Shown here: in pieces, positions 1-8,157 of the stretch
Numbering within the stretch: position 1 is the first letter of the stretch
Layout: each line of letters starts with the position of its first letter
Assembly (NCBI GenBank): GCA_040772665.1
Contig: JAXGXT010000006.1
Location: forward strand, 91,916-155,915
DNA length: 64,000 bases
Origin: JAXGXT01 sp040772665
GTDB lineage: Bacteria; Bacillota; Clostridia; Lachnospirales; Anaerotignaceae
Direction of reading: 5' to 3'
Notes under the pieces: generated by a model
The model's database searches: none
Told to the model about the DNA's origin: nothing
The model's input: only the letters and a program-made list of their open reading frames with translations
Translations under genes and position numbers: made by a program

Positions 1-340
1 GAAGAATTGAAACAATATGTCTTCTTTTCCCAAGCTCTTCAAGGGCCTTTCTAAGCTCAGGCTGAAAAACAACTATAACCGCAATAATTCCCACAGAAAT
101 TGTATTGGAAAGTATCCAGAGTATGGTGTTTAATCTAAGAATCAGGGCAACAAAAGCAAAAGAAAAAATAACAAGTATTCCTTTAAAAAGAATCCAAGCT
201 CTTGTTTCTTTTATCCAAAATATTATTTTATAAACCATGTAGGCTACAAGAAGAATATCAAGAATATCCACAAAGCCCACAGTAGGCGGATTTATATTTG
301 TTATCCGAAAGGTTCTAAAAAATACTTCTAAATAGTCCAC
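1..340 (-). CDS. cdaA: Diadenylate cyclase CdaA, N-terminal part (3' end outside window)
   Basis: Makes c-di-AMP from two ATP at the membrane. Only the first 113 codons are present; the gene runs off the left edge. Translation from GTG at 340 gives a start like other CdaA proteins, with membrane helices near residues 17-36, 43-60 and 65-83 and then the motif VVFQPELRKALEELG, which precedes the DisA_N catalytic domain. The catalytic DGA and RHR motifs lie outside the window. A GGGGAGGT ribosome site at about 345-354 supports the GTG start. It follows two membrane-protein genes on the same strand with a 27-base gap, so it is probably their third cistron. CdaR and GlmM usually follow cdaA and would lie off the left edge. 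Confidence 0.9.
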   Translation of the reverse strand, partial: MDYLEVFFRTFRITNINPPTVGFVDILDILLVAYMVYKIIFWIKETRAWILFKGILVIFSFAFVALILRLNTILWILSNTISVGIIAVIVVFQPELRKALEELGKRRHIVSIL

Positions 341-367
341 CCCGGCACCTCCCCTTGCTTTTATCGC

Positions 368-1270
368 TTATTGTTTTATTTTCGGCACAGCCTTTACGTA
401 ATAAACATAATTATCATCTTGAAATTTAACCCTTTCGGCATTGGGATAGTCAAGAACAAAATCTATTTTCTGTATAAAAAACACAATTATACAAGAAACA
501 GGAATTCCTATTAATGCACCTGCAATAGAAACCTTTGCAGATGTTAAAAATCCGCACAATAAAAAACCAATAATCATTAAAACACCTGATACTAGTATTC
601 CATAATTTGTTTCGTTATCAATAAAAGTGTTGCTTATTATCCAAACAGAAATAAGCCCTAATGAAAACACTCCTGCAGGAAAAACCCAGCTTATGTCTAT
701 GTTTTTCACAACCACATCAAGCATTTTAACACCGTTATCCACAAAAGCCGCTATGGTAAAGTCTGTCTTTTCCAAAGTTTCTGCAATTTCTTTTATAACA
801 CCTATGTTATGATAAAGAAAAACACCTATAATAACAGCCCCCAAACCCTTTATTCCAACATAAATTCCTGCCGCCAAAGGCACAACATATGGAATTTTAA
901 AAGCATAGGCACCAATCATAAGTAAAATTATTATACTTTCCTTGGGAAAAATTCTGACATAAAACACAAGAATCAGAAAATAAACAAGAAAAAATAAAGC
1001 CGCCGCTTCAACCGAAACAAAAGATATGTAAAAACAGGACACAACTGCGGCAAAAAACAAAAACGTTCCGCTTGAAACAAGCATTGATATAAGCCCACAT
1101 AAAAAAGTTATGCCTATAACCTTAACCATATGAACATTTCCAAGGGAAAGTCTGCTTATCCAGCCAAAAACAATTATCCCTGCAAAAAACTTAAAAAGAA
1201 GCTCCGCCTTGTCACTATTTCTTTTATAAACAGAAGAAAGAATTCTTATATTATGTATTATCTGCTCCAT
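368..1270 (-). CDS. Conserved polytopic membrane protein upstream of cdaA
   Basis: A 300-residue protein with about eight or nine hydrophobic segments (for example residues 27-45, 50-70, 85-105, 110-125, 195-215, 222-240, 248-268), so a polytopic membrane protein. After the last helix comes a short polar tail ending QDDNYVYYVKAVPKIKQ. I recall similar tails in unnamed Lachnospiraceae proteins beside cdaA, but I cannot assign a function. ATG at 1270 follows a GGGGGAAG ribosome site. It lies 5 bases after the preceding small membrane-protein gene and 27 bases before cdaA, which suggests one operon and a possible link to c-di-AMP or the envelope. No transporter signature is visible. Confidence 0.7.
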   Translation of the reverse strand: MEQIIHNIRILSSVYKRNSDKAELLFKFFAGIIVFGWISRLSLGNVHMVKVIGITFLCGLISMLVSSGTFLFFAAVVSCFYISFVSVEAAALFFLVYFLILVFYVRIFPKESIIILLMIGAYAFKIPYVVPLAAGIYVGIKGLGAVIIGVFLYHNIGVIKEIAETLEKTDFTIAAFVDNGVKMLDVVVKNIDISWVFPAGVFSLGLISVWIISNTFIDNETNYGILVSGVLMIIGFLLCGFLTSAKVSIAGALIGIPVSCIIVFFIQKIDFVLDYPNAERVKFQDDNYVYYVKAVPKIKQ

Positions 1271-1275
1271 ATGTC

Positions 1276-1680
1276 TTAACTTCCCCCTCCTGCACTCTCT
1301 GTTTCTTCTCCATAGAGTTTTGCAAGCATTTTTTCATATTTTTCACAACGTTCCTTTGCCAGATTATATCTTTTGCCGTGTATGTAAATGCCTATAATGG
1401 TATAAACTGCAAGTAGAACTAAAATAAAAACACCCATTTTTATAAATTCAGACTTTGTTAAAATATCAAATATGTTTTCATCCATAACAAGTATTTTATG
1501 CCCGTAATAAATACCGATAATTATGGTTGTTCCTAAAAGCACACCAAGTCTTGTTATAAAGTTTTTTCTGTATATATAATCTATTTTATAAAGGGAAGTA
1601 ATTTTTCTGTCCTCATCGCCATAATGCTTATCATATACGGCAAGGTTAGTCATAAGCCTAACCTTTTTTAAGTTTTCCAT
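1276..1680 (-). CDS. Small two-helix membrane protein, first gene of the cdaA operon
   Basis: A 134-residue protein I do not recognise. The N-terminal 40 residues are charged (MENLKKVRLMTNLAVYDKHY), then come hydrophobic segments near residues 43-60 and 82-102, then a basic, helical tail (HGKRYNLAKERCEKYEKMLAKLYGEE) that may be a short coiled coil, ending in a Gly/Ser run. A GGGGAGG ribosome site lies just before the ATG at 1680, and an extended -10 box lies at 1718-1723. It is probably the first cistron of a three-gene unit ending in cdaA. Function unknown. Confidence 0.65.
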   Translation of the reverse strand: MENLKKVRLMTNLAVYDKHYGDEDRKITSLYKIDYIYRKNFITRLGVLLGTTIIIGIYYGHKILVMDENIFDILTKSEFIKMGVFILVLLAVYTIIGIYIHGKRYNLAKERCEKYEKMLAKLYGEETESAGGGS

Positions 1681-1717
1681 AAATATACCTCCCCTTTATT
1701 TTTTCAAACTGCATTTA

Positions 1718-1723
1718 AGTATA
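1718..1723 (-). promoter_or_regulatory. Extended -10 promoter of the cdaA operon
   Basis: On the minus strand the sequence TGTGGTATACTT gives a -10 TATACT preceded by TGG, about 37 bases upstream of the ATG at 1680. No good -35 is seen at 16-18 bases. It is the only promoter-like site before the operon, and the repeat block at 1840-2422 lies behind it. Confidence 0.45.
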
Positions 1724-1839
1724 CCACAAAACATCACACTGAACATATCTGTTTATTAACATTTAATACAATTTTAATATAAATTTTTGTAAAAAACACA
1801 TACAGCAAAACCGTTTAAACATAGTTGCTTATTCTTTAA

Positions 1840-2422
1840 TTATATCATAAGGGCAAAAGTAAGCGGCGGCAGAGCCGTTAGGCTCTTTCCACAAATGAAA
1901 TTTGTGGCTATTATATCGTAAGGCAAAAGAAAGCAACGGCAGAGCCGACATTTTCTTTTGGCAACAAACGAATAAAACTCGAAAAGTTTTATGAGTAATA
2001 TAATCCGCTGTGATAACAGCGGTAAGAACGTAGACAAAGTCAGAACCTTGAGGGCTTTGCCCTCAAACACCCACAAGGGTTTTACCCTTGACCCATCTAA
2101 AACCGCATGAATATGCGGTTTTGATAAAAGTTTTTGGTCTTGCTTTTTTCAAAAAGCAAGTGGGGTTGGGCAACGCCCAAGGTTTGTCTTCAGTCTGTCC
2201 GCTGTGATAACAGCGGCAGAGCCGTCAGACTCTTTCCACAAATGAAATTTGTGGTTATTATATCATAAGGGCAAAAGTAAGCGGCGGCAAAGCCGACATT
2301 TCCTTTTGGCAACAAACGAATAAAACTTGAAAAGTTTTATGAGTAATATAATCCGCTGTGATAACAGCGGCAGAGCCGTCAGGCTCTTTCCACAAATGAA
2401 ATTTGTGGTTATTATATCATAA
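1840..2422. repeat. Modular palindromic repeat block (copy A)
   Basis: About 580 bases with no credible gene, built from short hairpin modules. Modules seen: CCACAAATGAAATTTGTGG three times; CCGCTGTGATAACAGCGG three times; GGCAGAGCC/GGCTC pairs; GAGGGCTTTGCCCTC; CAAGGGTTTTACCCTTG; AACCGCATGAATATGCGGTT; GCTTTTTTCAAAAAGC; GGGCAACGCCC. The outer edges and internal joints carry TTATATCATAA. The part around 1840-2010 is largely repeated in direct orientation at about 2208-2422. The part around 2030-2205 has a nearly identical inverted copy at 39741-40030. The ORF at 1840-2076 is made of repeat modules and is not called. The block lies between the cdaA-operon promoter and the 3' end of a minus-strand oxidoreductase pseudogene, where the hairpins could act as terminators. 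Confidence 0.85.
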
Positions 2423-2478
2423 TTTTCTAACCCTTTTATAATTTTTTTCCTAATCTTTTATAACAAATCTTTAATATT

Positions 2479-3084
2479 TTATAAAAGAAAACTTTTCGCT
2501 GCTGTTTTTGCTTTTTCCATTGCTTCAGACATTTTACCTTCAACGTCAATTCCCAATATATCAAGGCCTTCCGCCGCAATCATTTCAAAATCTTTAATCC
2601 CATAAAGACCGCAAAGGCTTTTTAAATATGCTCCCCCTTGTTCAAGGAAAGAAAAATCACCTGTTGCAATTCCTCCTCTGCTTGTTATAAAAATCATTTT
2701 CTTTGCGGCGCACATACCCTCACTGCCTTTTTCCGTATATTTAAAAGTTATCCCTGCAACCGATATGTTTTCTATGTATGCTTTCAAAATTGCAGGAAAA
2801 CTGTTTTCCCAATAAGGTGCGGCAATAACAACCCTGTCGGCTTTTGAAAACTGCCTTGCCAACTCAAACAATTCTGAATCCAGTTTCCCGCTGTTTTTCA
2901 ATTCATTTTGCTCATCAAAATTTTAATATGTTAAATACGGAGGATTGATTTTCATTAAATCCACCTCCGCAATTTCAACTTCATTTGATTGCAATTTTAA
3001 CTCTTTTAAAAATGTTTCCGCTATACTGTAACTTCTTGATCTGGACTTTCCTCTTACGCAAGCATTTACAAACAGAATTTTCAT
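2479..3084 (-). pseudogene. NAD(P)H-dependent flavodoxin-like oxidoreductase, interrupted by an in-frame TAA
   Basis: Reading from ATG at 3084 gives MKILFVNACVRGKSRSRSYS, the flavin-binding start of the AzoR/NAD(P)H dehydrogenase (quinone) family. The frame stays open for 53 codons, hits TAA at 2925-2923, and continues in the same frame without a shift to 2479. The downstream part has the family motifs APYWENSFPAILKAYIENI and the GGIATG region. The full 201-codon frame is a normal length for the family, so one base change at codon 54 (for example GAA to TAA) is the simplest explanation. A TTG at 2901 could start only a fragment lacking the flavin loop. It begins 15 bases after the sigma-54 activator gene and is probably cotranscribed. 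A ribosome site (AGAGGAG) precedes the ATG. Confidence 0.8.
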
Positions 3085-3098
3085 TTTTTATGTCTCCT

Positions 3099-5051
3099 CT
3101 AAAGTTCAATTTTATGATATTTCATTTTGTTCCACAGCGTAGACCGGCTTATGCCAAGGTCAGCAGCCGTCTTAGTTCTTGAAAACCCATTGTTTTTAAG
3201 TGCATTTAAAATTTTATTTTTTTCCCACAAACGGGCTTCGCTTATTCCAAAATCTGTGTCATCATATTTTATTTGTGTGTTTGAAGGCCTTTGAATACTT
3301 TTCTTATTTTTTTCACTTAACCCATCTTCAATTTCACCAAAAAGTGCCTTTGTTGTTATATGCTTATTTTCAAGCATAACACTAAGCCGCTCAAGCATAT
3401 TTTGAAGTTCCCTTATGTTTCCTCTAAATTCATACTTCTCAAGTTCTTCTATAATCTGTTCCCAAAGGGCTTCGTTTGCTCTGAAACCTCCGTAATTAAA
3501 GCTTTTTAGATAGTGTATGGAAATTTCTTTTATATCTTCACTTCTTTCTCTTAACGCAGGAATTTTAAGTTCCAAAACATTCAGTCTGTAAAACAAATCT
3601 TCTCTAAAACTTCCCTTTATAACTTCTTTTTGCAAATCCCTGTTTGTTGCCGCAATTACCCTAACCTCAACAGGAACAACCTTGTCACTGCCTATTCTTC
3701 TTATTTCTTTTTCTTGAATAACACGCAAAAGCTGTGCCTGCATACTTAAAGGCATTTCACCTATTTCATCAAGAAATATGGTGCCTTTATGTGCCATTTC
3801 AAAAACACCCATTTTACCGCCTTTGCTTGCCCCTGTAAAAGAGCCTTCCTCATAACCAAAAAACTCCGCCTCCAAAAGGTTTTTAGGTATGGCGGCACAG
3901 TTAATTGCAACAAAAGGTCCATCTGCACGACGGCTTACATTGTGTATGCTTTGGGCAAAAAGCTCTTTGCCTGTTCCTGTTTCCCCAAGAATAAGAACTG
4001 TGGAGTTTGAAGACGCATAACTTCTTGCAATATTTTTGGTTTCCTCAATCTTTGCACTGCTTCCCTTTATATCTTCAAATCTATATTTTGCATAAAACCC
4101 TTTTTTATTTTTATAGTAATTTACACGGGCATTTTTTTCATGCTCTTGAAGTGCCGTCAAGTCTTGAAAAGTTGAAACAACACCCTTTCGCTGTCCGTCA
4201 ATTTCAATAGGTATTCTGTGTGTTAAAACAGTGCAGTAGGGAAGTTCAAAAACGTCGCCTATATCTCCTTTTTCCTTATCCATGGCTTTAATCATTTTTG
4301 TTCCCTTTACAACCTTGTCAACCCTTTTTCCCTCTAACTTTTCATTTGGGTCAAGGCAAAGAAATTTATAAACCATATCATTGGCGGCAATTATTATTCC
4401 GTTTTCGTCTGTTGCAAGTATGGCATCATTTGTAAAGTTAAAAACAACCTTATACTGCTCCATTCTAAGCACATTTTCTTTATTTTTTTCTATTTCAATA
4501 TTTTTAACCTTTAAAACTTCTTTTGCCGCATTTACTGTTTTTTTCAAAGTTTCACGGCTGTGCAAAAGACACACAAAATCAATTTCCGCCTTCTTTGCCG
4601 CCTCATAAGCAACAGGGGCAACAATATACACAGCATTTTCTCTTTTCGCATACTCAAAGCGCTCGTTTTCTCTGCTGTCACAAGGGTCATAAGGCAGACA
4701 TGTTGTTTCATAATATTTTTCTAAAACCTTAAAATCAACATCCCTTGTGTTTTCTGCCGCTACGTAAACTGTTTTTCCCATACCCAAAGATTTGTCAAGA
4801 GAGCAAATACAATCCATTGTGGAAAAGCCCATAGGAAAAAAGTTTCCGCTTCCGTCATTATGCATGGCAATAGAATCGTCATCTGCCAAAACAATAAGCT
4901 TAAAGCCTTTTTGATAGAAGTCTTCAGCATTAAACTCTTTCCCTACAGAAAAAACTTCACAACCCTCTTCCATAAGAGCAAATTGATTGCTTAATCTTTG
5001 TGCATAGTTGGGATATCTGGTTATAAAACATATTTCAGAAATTATTCTCAA
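3099..5051 (-). CDS. Sigma-54-dependent transcriptional activator with PrpR_N-like, PAS and Fis-type domains
   Basis: A bacterial enhancer-binding protein of 650 residues from the TTG at 5051, which has GGGAG seven bases upstream; another TTG at 5072 has no such site. Order: an N-terminal sensor of about 190 residues resembling PrpR_N, a short helical linker, PAS near 205-310, AAA+ near 335-560, and a Fis-type helix-turn-helix at the C terminus (RTKTAADLGISRSTLWNKMK). Visible AAA+ motifs are Walker A GETGTGKE, the sigma-54 contact loop as GSFTGAS (GAFTGA variant), Walker B GTIFLDEIGE and the arginine region FREDLFYRLNVL. It should open sigma-54 promoters in response to a small ligand. Its immediate partner is the broken oxidoreductase gene downstream; no convincing -24/-12 site was found nearby, so its target is unknown. 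Confidence 0.88.
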   Translation of the reverse strand: MRIISEICFITRYPNYAQRLSNQFALMEEGCEVFSVGKEFNAEDFYQKGFKLIVLADDDSIAMHNDGSGNFFPMGFSTMDCICSLDKSLGMGKTVYVAAENTRDVDFKVLEKYYETTCLPYDPCDSRENERFEYAKRENAVYIVAPVAYEAAKKAEIDFVCLLHSRETLKKTVNAAKEVLKVKNIEIEKNKENVLRMEQYKVVFNFTNDAILATDENGIIIAANDMVYKFLCLDPNEKLEGKRVDKVVKGTKMIKAMDKEKGDIGDVFELPYCTVLTHRIPIEIDGQRKGVVSTFQDLTALQEHEKNARVNYYKNKKGFYAKYRFEDIKGSSAKIEETKNIARSYASSNSTVLILGETGTGKELFAQSIHNVSRRADGPFVAINCAAIPKNLLEAEFFGYEEGSFTGASKGGKMGVFEMAHKGTIFLDEIGEMPLSMQAQLLRVIQEKEIRRIGSDKVVPVEVRVIAATNRDLQKEVIKGSFREDLFYRLNVLELKIPALRERSEDIKEISIHYLKSFNYGGFRANEALWEQIIEELEKYEFRGNIRELQNMLERLSVMLENKHITTKALFGEIEDGLSEKNKKSIQRPSNTQIKYDDTDFGISEARLWEKNKILNALKNNGFSRTKTAADLGISRSTLWNKMKYHKIEL

Positions 5052-5129
5052 AAAATCACTCCCGCCAAGCAAATAAATGTTTAAACTTGTTTAATCAAAT
5101 TATAACACCCTGTGGATTTTCATTCAATA

Positions 5130-5157
5130 AAAACTTGCTTAAATGCTTTAAAGCAAA
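5130..5157 (-). terminator. Intrinsic terminator after the GGDEF/EAL gene
   Basis: On the minus strand TTGCTT and AAGCAA form a stem around a short A/T loop, followed by GTTTTTATT. It lies about 30 bases downstream of the stop at 5188 and before the sigma-54 activator gene, separating the two units. Confidence 0.5.
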
Positions 5158-5187
5158 TACAGCTATTGCGGTTTCACTAAACCCATT

Positions 5188-7080
5188 TTATTTTTGCAAC
5201 TGATTTATAAACTCCTCCCTTGCCGATGTGACTTCATAGGAAGGAGGTGCAATATAATATCCTTGAAGAAGATGCACACCTAAATCTTGTAAAGTTTTAA
5301 GCTCTTCTTTTGTTTCCACACCTTCTGCCAAAAGCATAATTTCTCTTTCCTTTGCATAAAGAGATAAATTCCCCACAAGTCTTCTTCTTTTATCGTCTTT
5401 ATCAATTCCTCTTACTATGCTCATATCAATTTTAACAATGTTTGGAAAAATTCTAAGCAGCACAGACTCGCTGTTATAGCCGCAGCCATAATCGTCAAGT
5501 GCAACAAGGCCTCCCCATCGCCTTATAAGATTAACCTTTTCCTTTGTGATAAGTTCATTTTCCTGTTCCTTTTCAGTAACTTCACAAACAATATTGGGAA
5601 GATATTCATTATATGTACCGACAAAAAGCTTAATGTTTTCTTCCGACATAATTTGGTTTGCTATGGAATTTATAAATACCTTTACATCCTTGCCGCAGCT
5701 GCCCTCTTCAACCTTGGCTGCAAAAGCTTTCATGCTTTCAAACCATGTAATAACCTCAACCTCGTGAAGTTTGGACTGTGAACTTGCAACTCTCAAAATG
5801 TCCAAAGGACTTTTAAATATTTCAAGCTTAGAACGCATAAGCATTTCATATCCATAAACCTTGCCGTCATGTGCCCAAACTATAGGCTGAAGCATATATT
5901 CAACCAGTCTTTGCTCAAGAAGATTATTAAAAGCTTCCTGCCCGTGGAGAAGAATTTTGTTTTCCATAAATGTTTCATGGTCAAAATCTGCCATAGTTCC
6001 TTTTTTGCTGTGCTTTACCATATACATGGCAAAATCGGCATAGTGGAACAATGTGTCAAAATCAATGCTGTCTTTAGGATACCAAGCCTTGCCCATTGAA
6101 ATACGTATTTTATATTCACGCTTGTCCTCAAGAAGAATGCTTGTGTTTTGAATAAGCTGCCACATATTGTTGATTATCTTTTCAATATCCTCTTTTTTGT
6201 CGTATCCAAAAATAAAGGTAACAAATTCATCTCCCGACCTTCTTGCTGAAATTATGTTTTTGCTGTTAAACCTTTTTAAACACTTTGCAAGAGCAATTAA
6301 ATAAGCATCTCCCATGCGATGGCCGTATGTATCATTTACATACTTTAAATTATCCAAATCCCAAACAAGCATTGCACCTTTTTTTAAACTATGCTTGCAG
6401 CCGCTAAGTTCTTTAAGCATTTCTTCAAAAGCCCTGCGGTTTGGAAGGCTTGTTAATACATCATAATCTCTTTCATGCTCAATTTTTTTCTTTTCCCTCA
6501 TGTCAAGGGTTATGTCTGTAACAACCCCAAGTATAGATTCCTGTTCTCTCCTGCATATAAGTCTTAACCACCGCTTTTTTTCATTGGAATCGGAAATTTC
6601 AAAAATCTTTTCTTTCTCTATATTTTTCATATCCAAAAGCTTTTCCATTTCTTTTTTAAAGCTTTGGGCATTATCATACACATTTGTTTTTGTAAGAGAA
6701 TCCATTCCCATTATTTCATAAAATCCGTTGCTGCAAAAGACAAGGTTTTCTTTTTCTTTATATTCAAAAACGGCAATTCCCGAATCTGACATTTGAATTA
6801 TTGTTGAAATTTTAGAATATGCCTCTGCAACTCTAAAACTAAGGTTTTCAATGGCTTCTCCAAGTTCATCTATCTCCATTATGTTTAACTTGTTTAATTT
6901 TATGGGTCTGTTAGGGTCGCTCACCCTTAATGTTTGAACCATTTTTTGTATGGGTGCAGACATAAACCTGCTGAACAAAAACACACCCATAGCGCAAACA
7001 AACACACTTATAGCAAACAGTATATTAAGCACCTTTTTTACAATATAATATTTTGAAAAAAGCTCGTCACATCTTTGCAT
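5188..7080 (-). pseudogene. C-terminal part (TM-HAMP-PAS-GGDEF-EAL) of a frameshifted c-di-GMP turnover protein
   Basis: This 630-residue frame holds the cytoplasmic half of one membrane sensor. A helix near residues 17-36 leads to HAMP (about 37-90), PAS (about 90-195), GGDEF (about 200-365) and EAL (about 385-625). The cyclase signature is RSGDEF, so the first Gly is Ser, and no RxxD inhibitory site precedes it. EAL appears as YEML; the other phosphodiesterase residues are present: FINSIANQ, EVTEKE, DDYGCGY, VKIDMS, AEGVET and LQGYY. Hydrolysis of c-di-GMP therefore looks likely if a full protein is made. The true N-terminus is in another frame at 7038-8132. The call as broken rests on one missing base near 7108-7114; a restart at an internal codon could give a soluble fragment. 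Confidence 0.85.
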
Positions 7081-8132
7081 TCCAATAAGAACCCATTGCT
7101 CTGATGCAAAGGGGTGTTGTAATTATACAAACGAAAATCCCGACGGTTCAAACAAACCTCCGTTTTAGAGGGATAATTTGTTTCCAAGTAATATATACCT
7201 TCTTTTTCATCTCCAAGTTCAATATTTTTTTCAAGTATTGAAGCCTTGCTGTAAGACTCTCCCTTTACTGCATATGGCTTAAATGTTTTCTCATCCAAAG
7301 CCTTTGCTAGAATGTAAGCACGGCTTTCGTCATTTTCTCTTTCAGAATATTTATAATCTCTCATTAAAAAACTTTCGTTTATTCCTATTCCGATAACACC
7401 AAATACTGTTTCATCACTTCCTATAAGCGGCACAGAATATGTTAAAATTCCTGTATCTTTTTCATCCACAATGTTTCCGAAACTCCAGTAGCCAAAATCT
7501 TTAAAATCTTGGCTTTCTCCTTTTTTTGCTTCATTCAATGGTTTAAAAAAATATTCGTTTCCCTCTTCCTTGTCAAATAAAAATCCAGGCTGCCAAAATG
7601 TATCAAGGGGCAACTTTAAAGTCTTTGAAATAGCAGGTATGCCCCTTTCAAACAAAAGATTTTTGTCATCATAGGTATAGCTTCCTGCCTCATTGTTTCT
7701 TACATATACCCCCGCCCTTATGTCAGGGTTTCCGTAGGAAGACAATCCATCTAAAATAAGAAAAACCTCTGTGGCACCGCTTATCTTTAGTGTATATAAA
7801 ACTTCATCAGTTATATTTATTAAAATGTTTTGATTTAGCTGGACATCATTTTCAATTTGCCCTAAAGTTTTGCCGCTCTCTTTTACAAGGCTCTCTATTT
7901 TTTTCGTTATTTGTTCACCATTGTCATTAAGTGCAGAAAAACCTCTGCCCATTTGGCTTTCCATGCGATTTCTTCTGTTTATCATCTGTTCTTCATATGC
8001 AGTAACCACATTATCACGCAGAATTTTTAATACATAATGATGATTAAATATTATATAAACACCTATAATAAGAATCGCTACGGCAAGAACAGGAGTAAAG
8101 GTTTTTGAAAATATTGTTTTATTCTTATTCAA
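7038..8132 (-). pseudogene. N-terminal part (TM plus extracellular Cache-like sensor) of the same frameshifted protein
   Basis: This 364-residue frame starts MNKNKTIFSKTFTPVLAVAI with a helix near residues 12-32, then an extracellular region of about 290 residues with features of a Cache-type ligand domain (for example FWQPGF, ILTYSVPLIG, VFGVIGIGI). In-frame sequence ends with unrelated residues. Just past the run AACACCCCTTTGCA (minus strand, 7108-7114) the +1 frame reads FASEQWVLIGMQRCDELFSK and enters the second helix and HAMP of the downstream frame. Adding one C or T restores one protein of about 970 residues. It starts 26 bases after a solute-binding lipoprotein gene, so the lipoprotein may supply its ligand. 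A real mutation and a sequencing error cannot be told apart here. Confidence 0.82.
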
Positions 8133-8157
8133 TATTTATCACCCATCCATTTATAAA

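Noticed and set aside
1840..2076. 78-codon open frame on the minus strand
   Set aside because: It is made of repeat modules; the same peptides occur at 39846-40046 and 40064-40375 in block B. No ribosome site.
1840..2422. CRISPR array
   Set aside because: Repeats are of several kinds, irregularly spaced, with no unique spacers of constant length and no cas genes.
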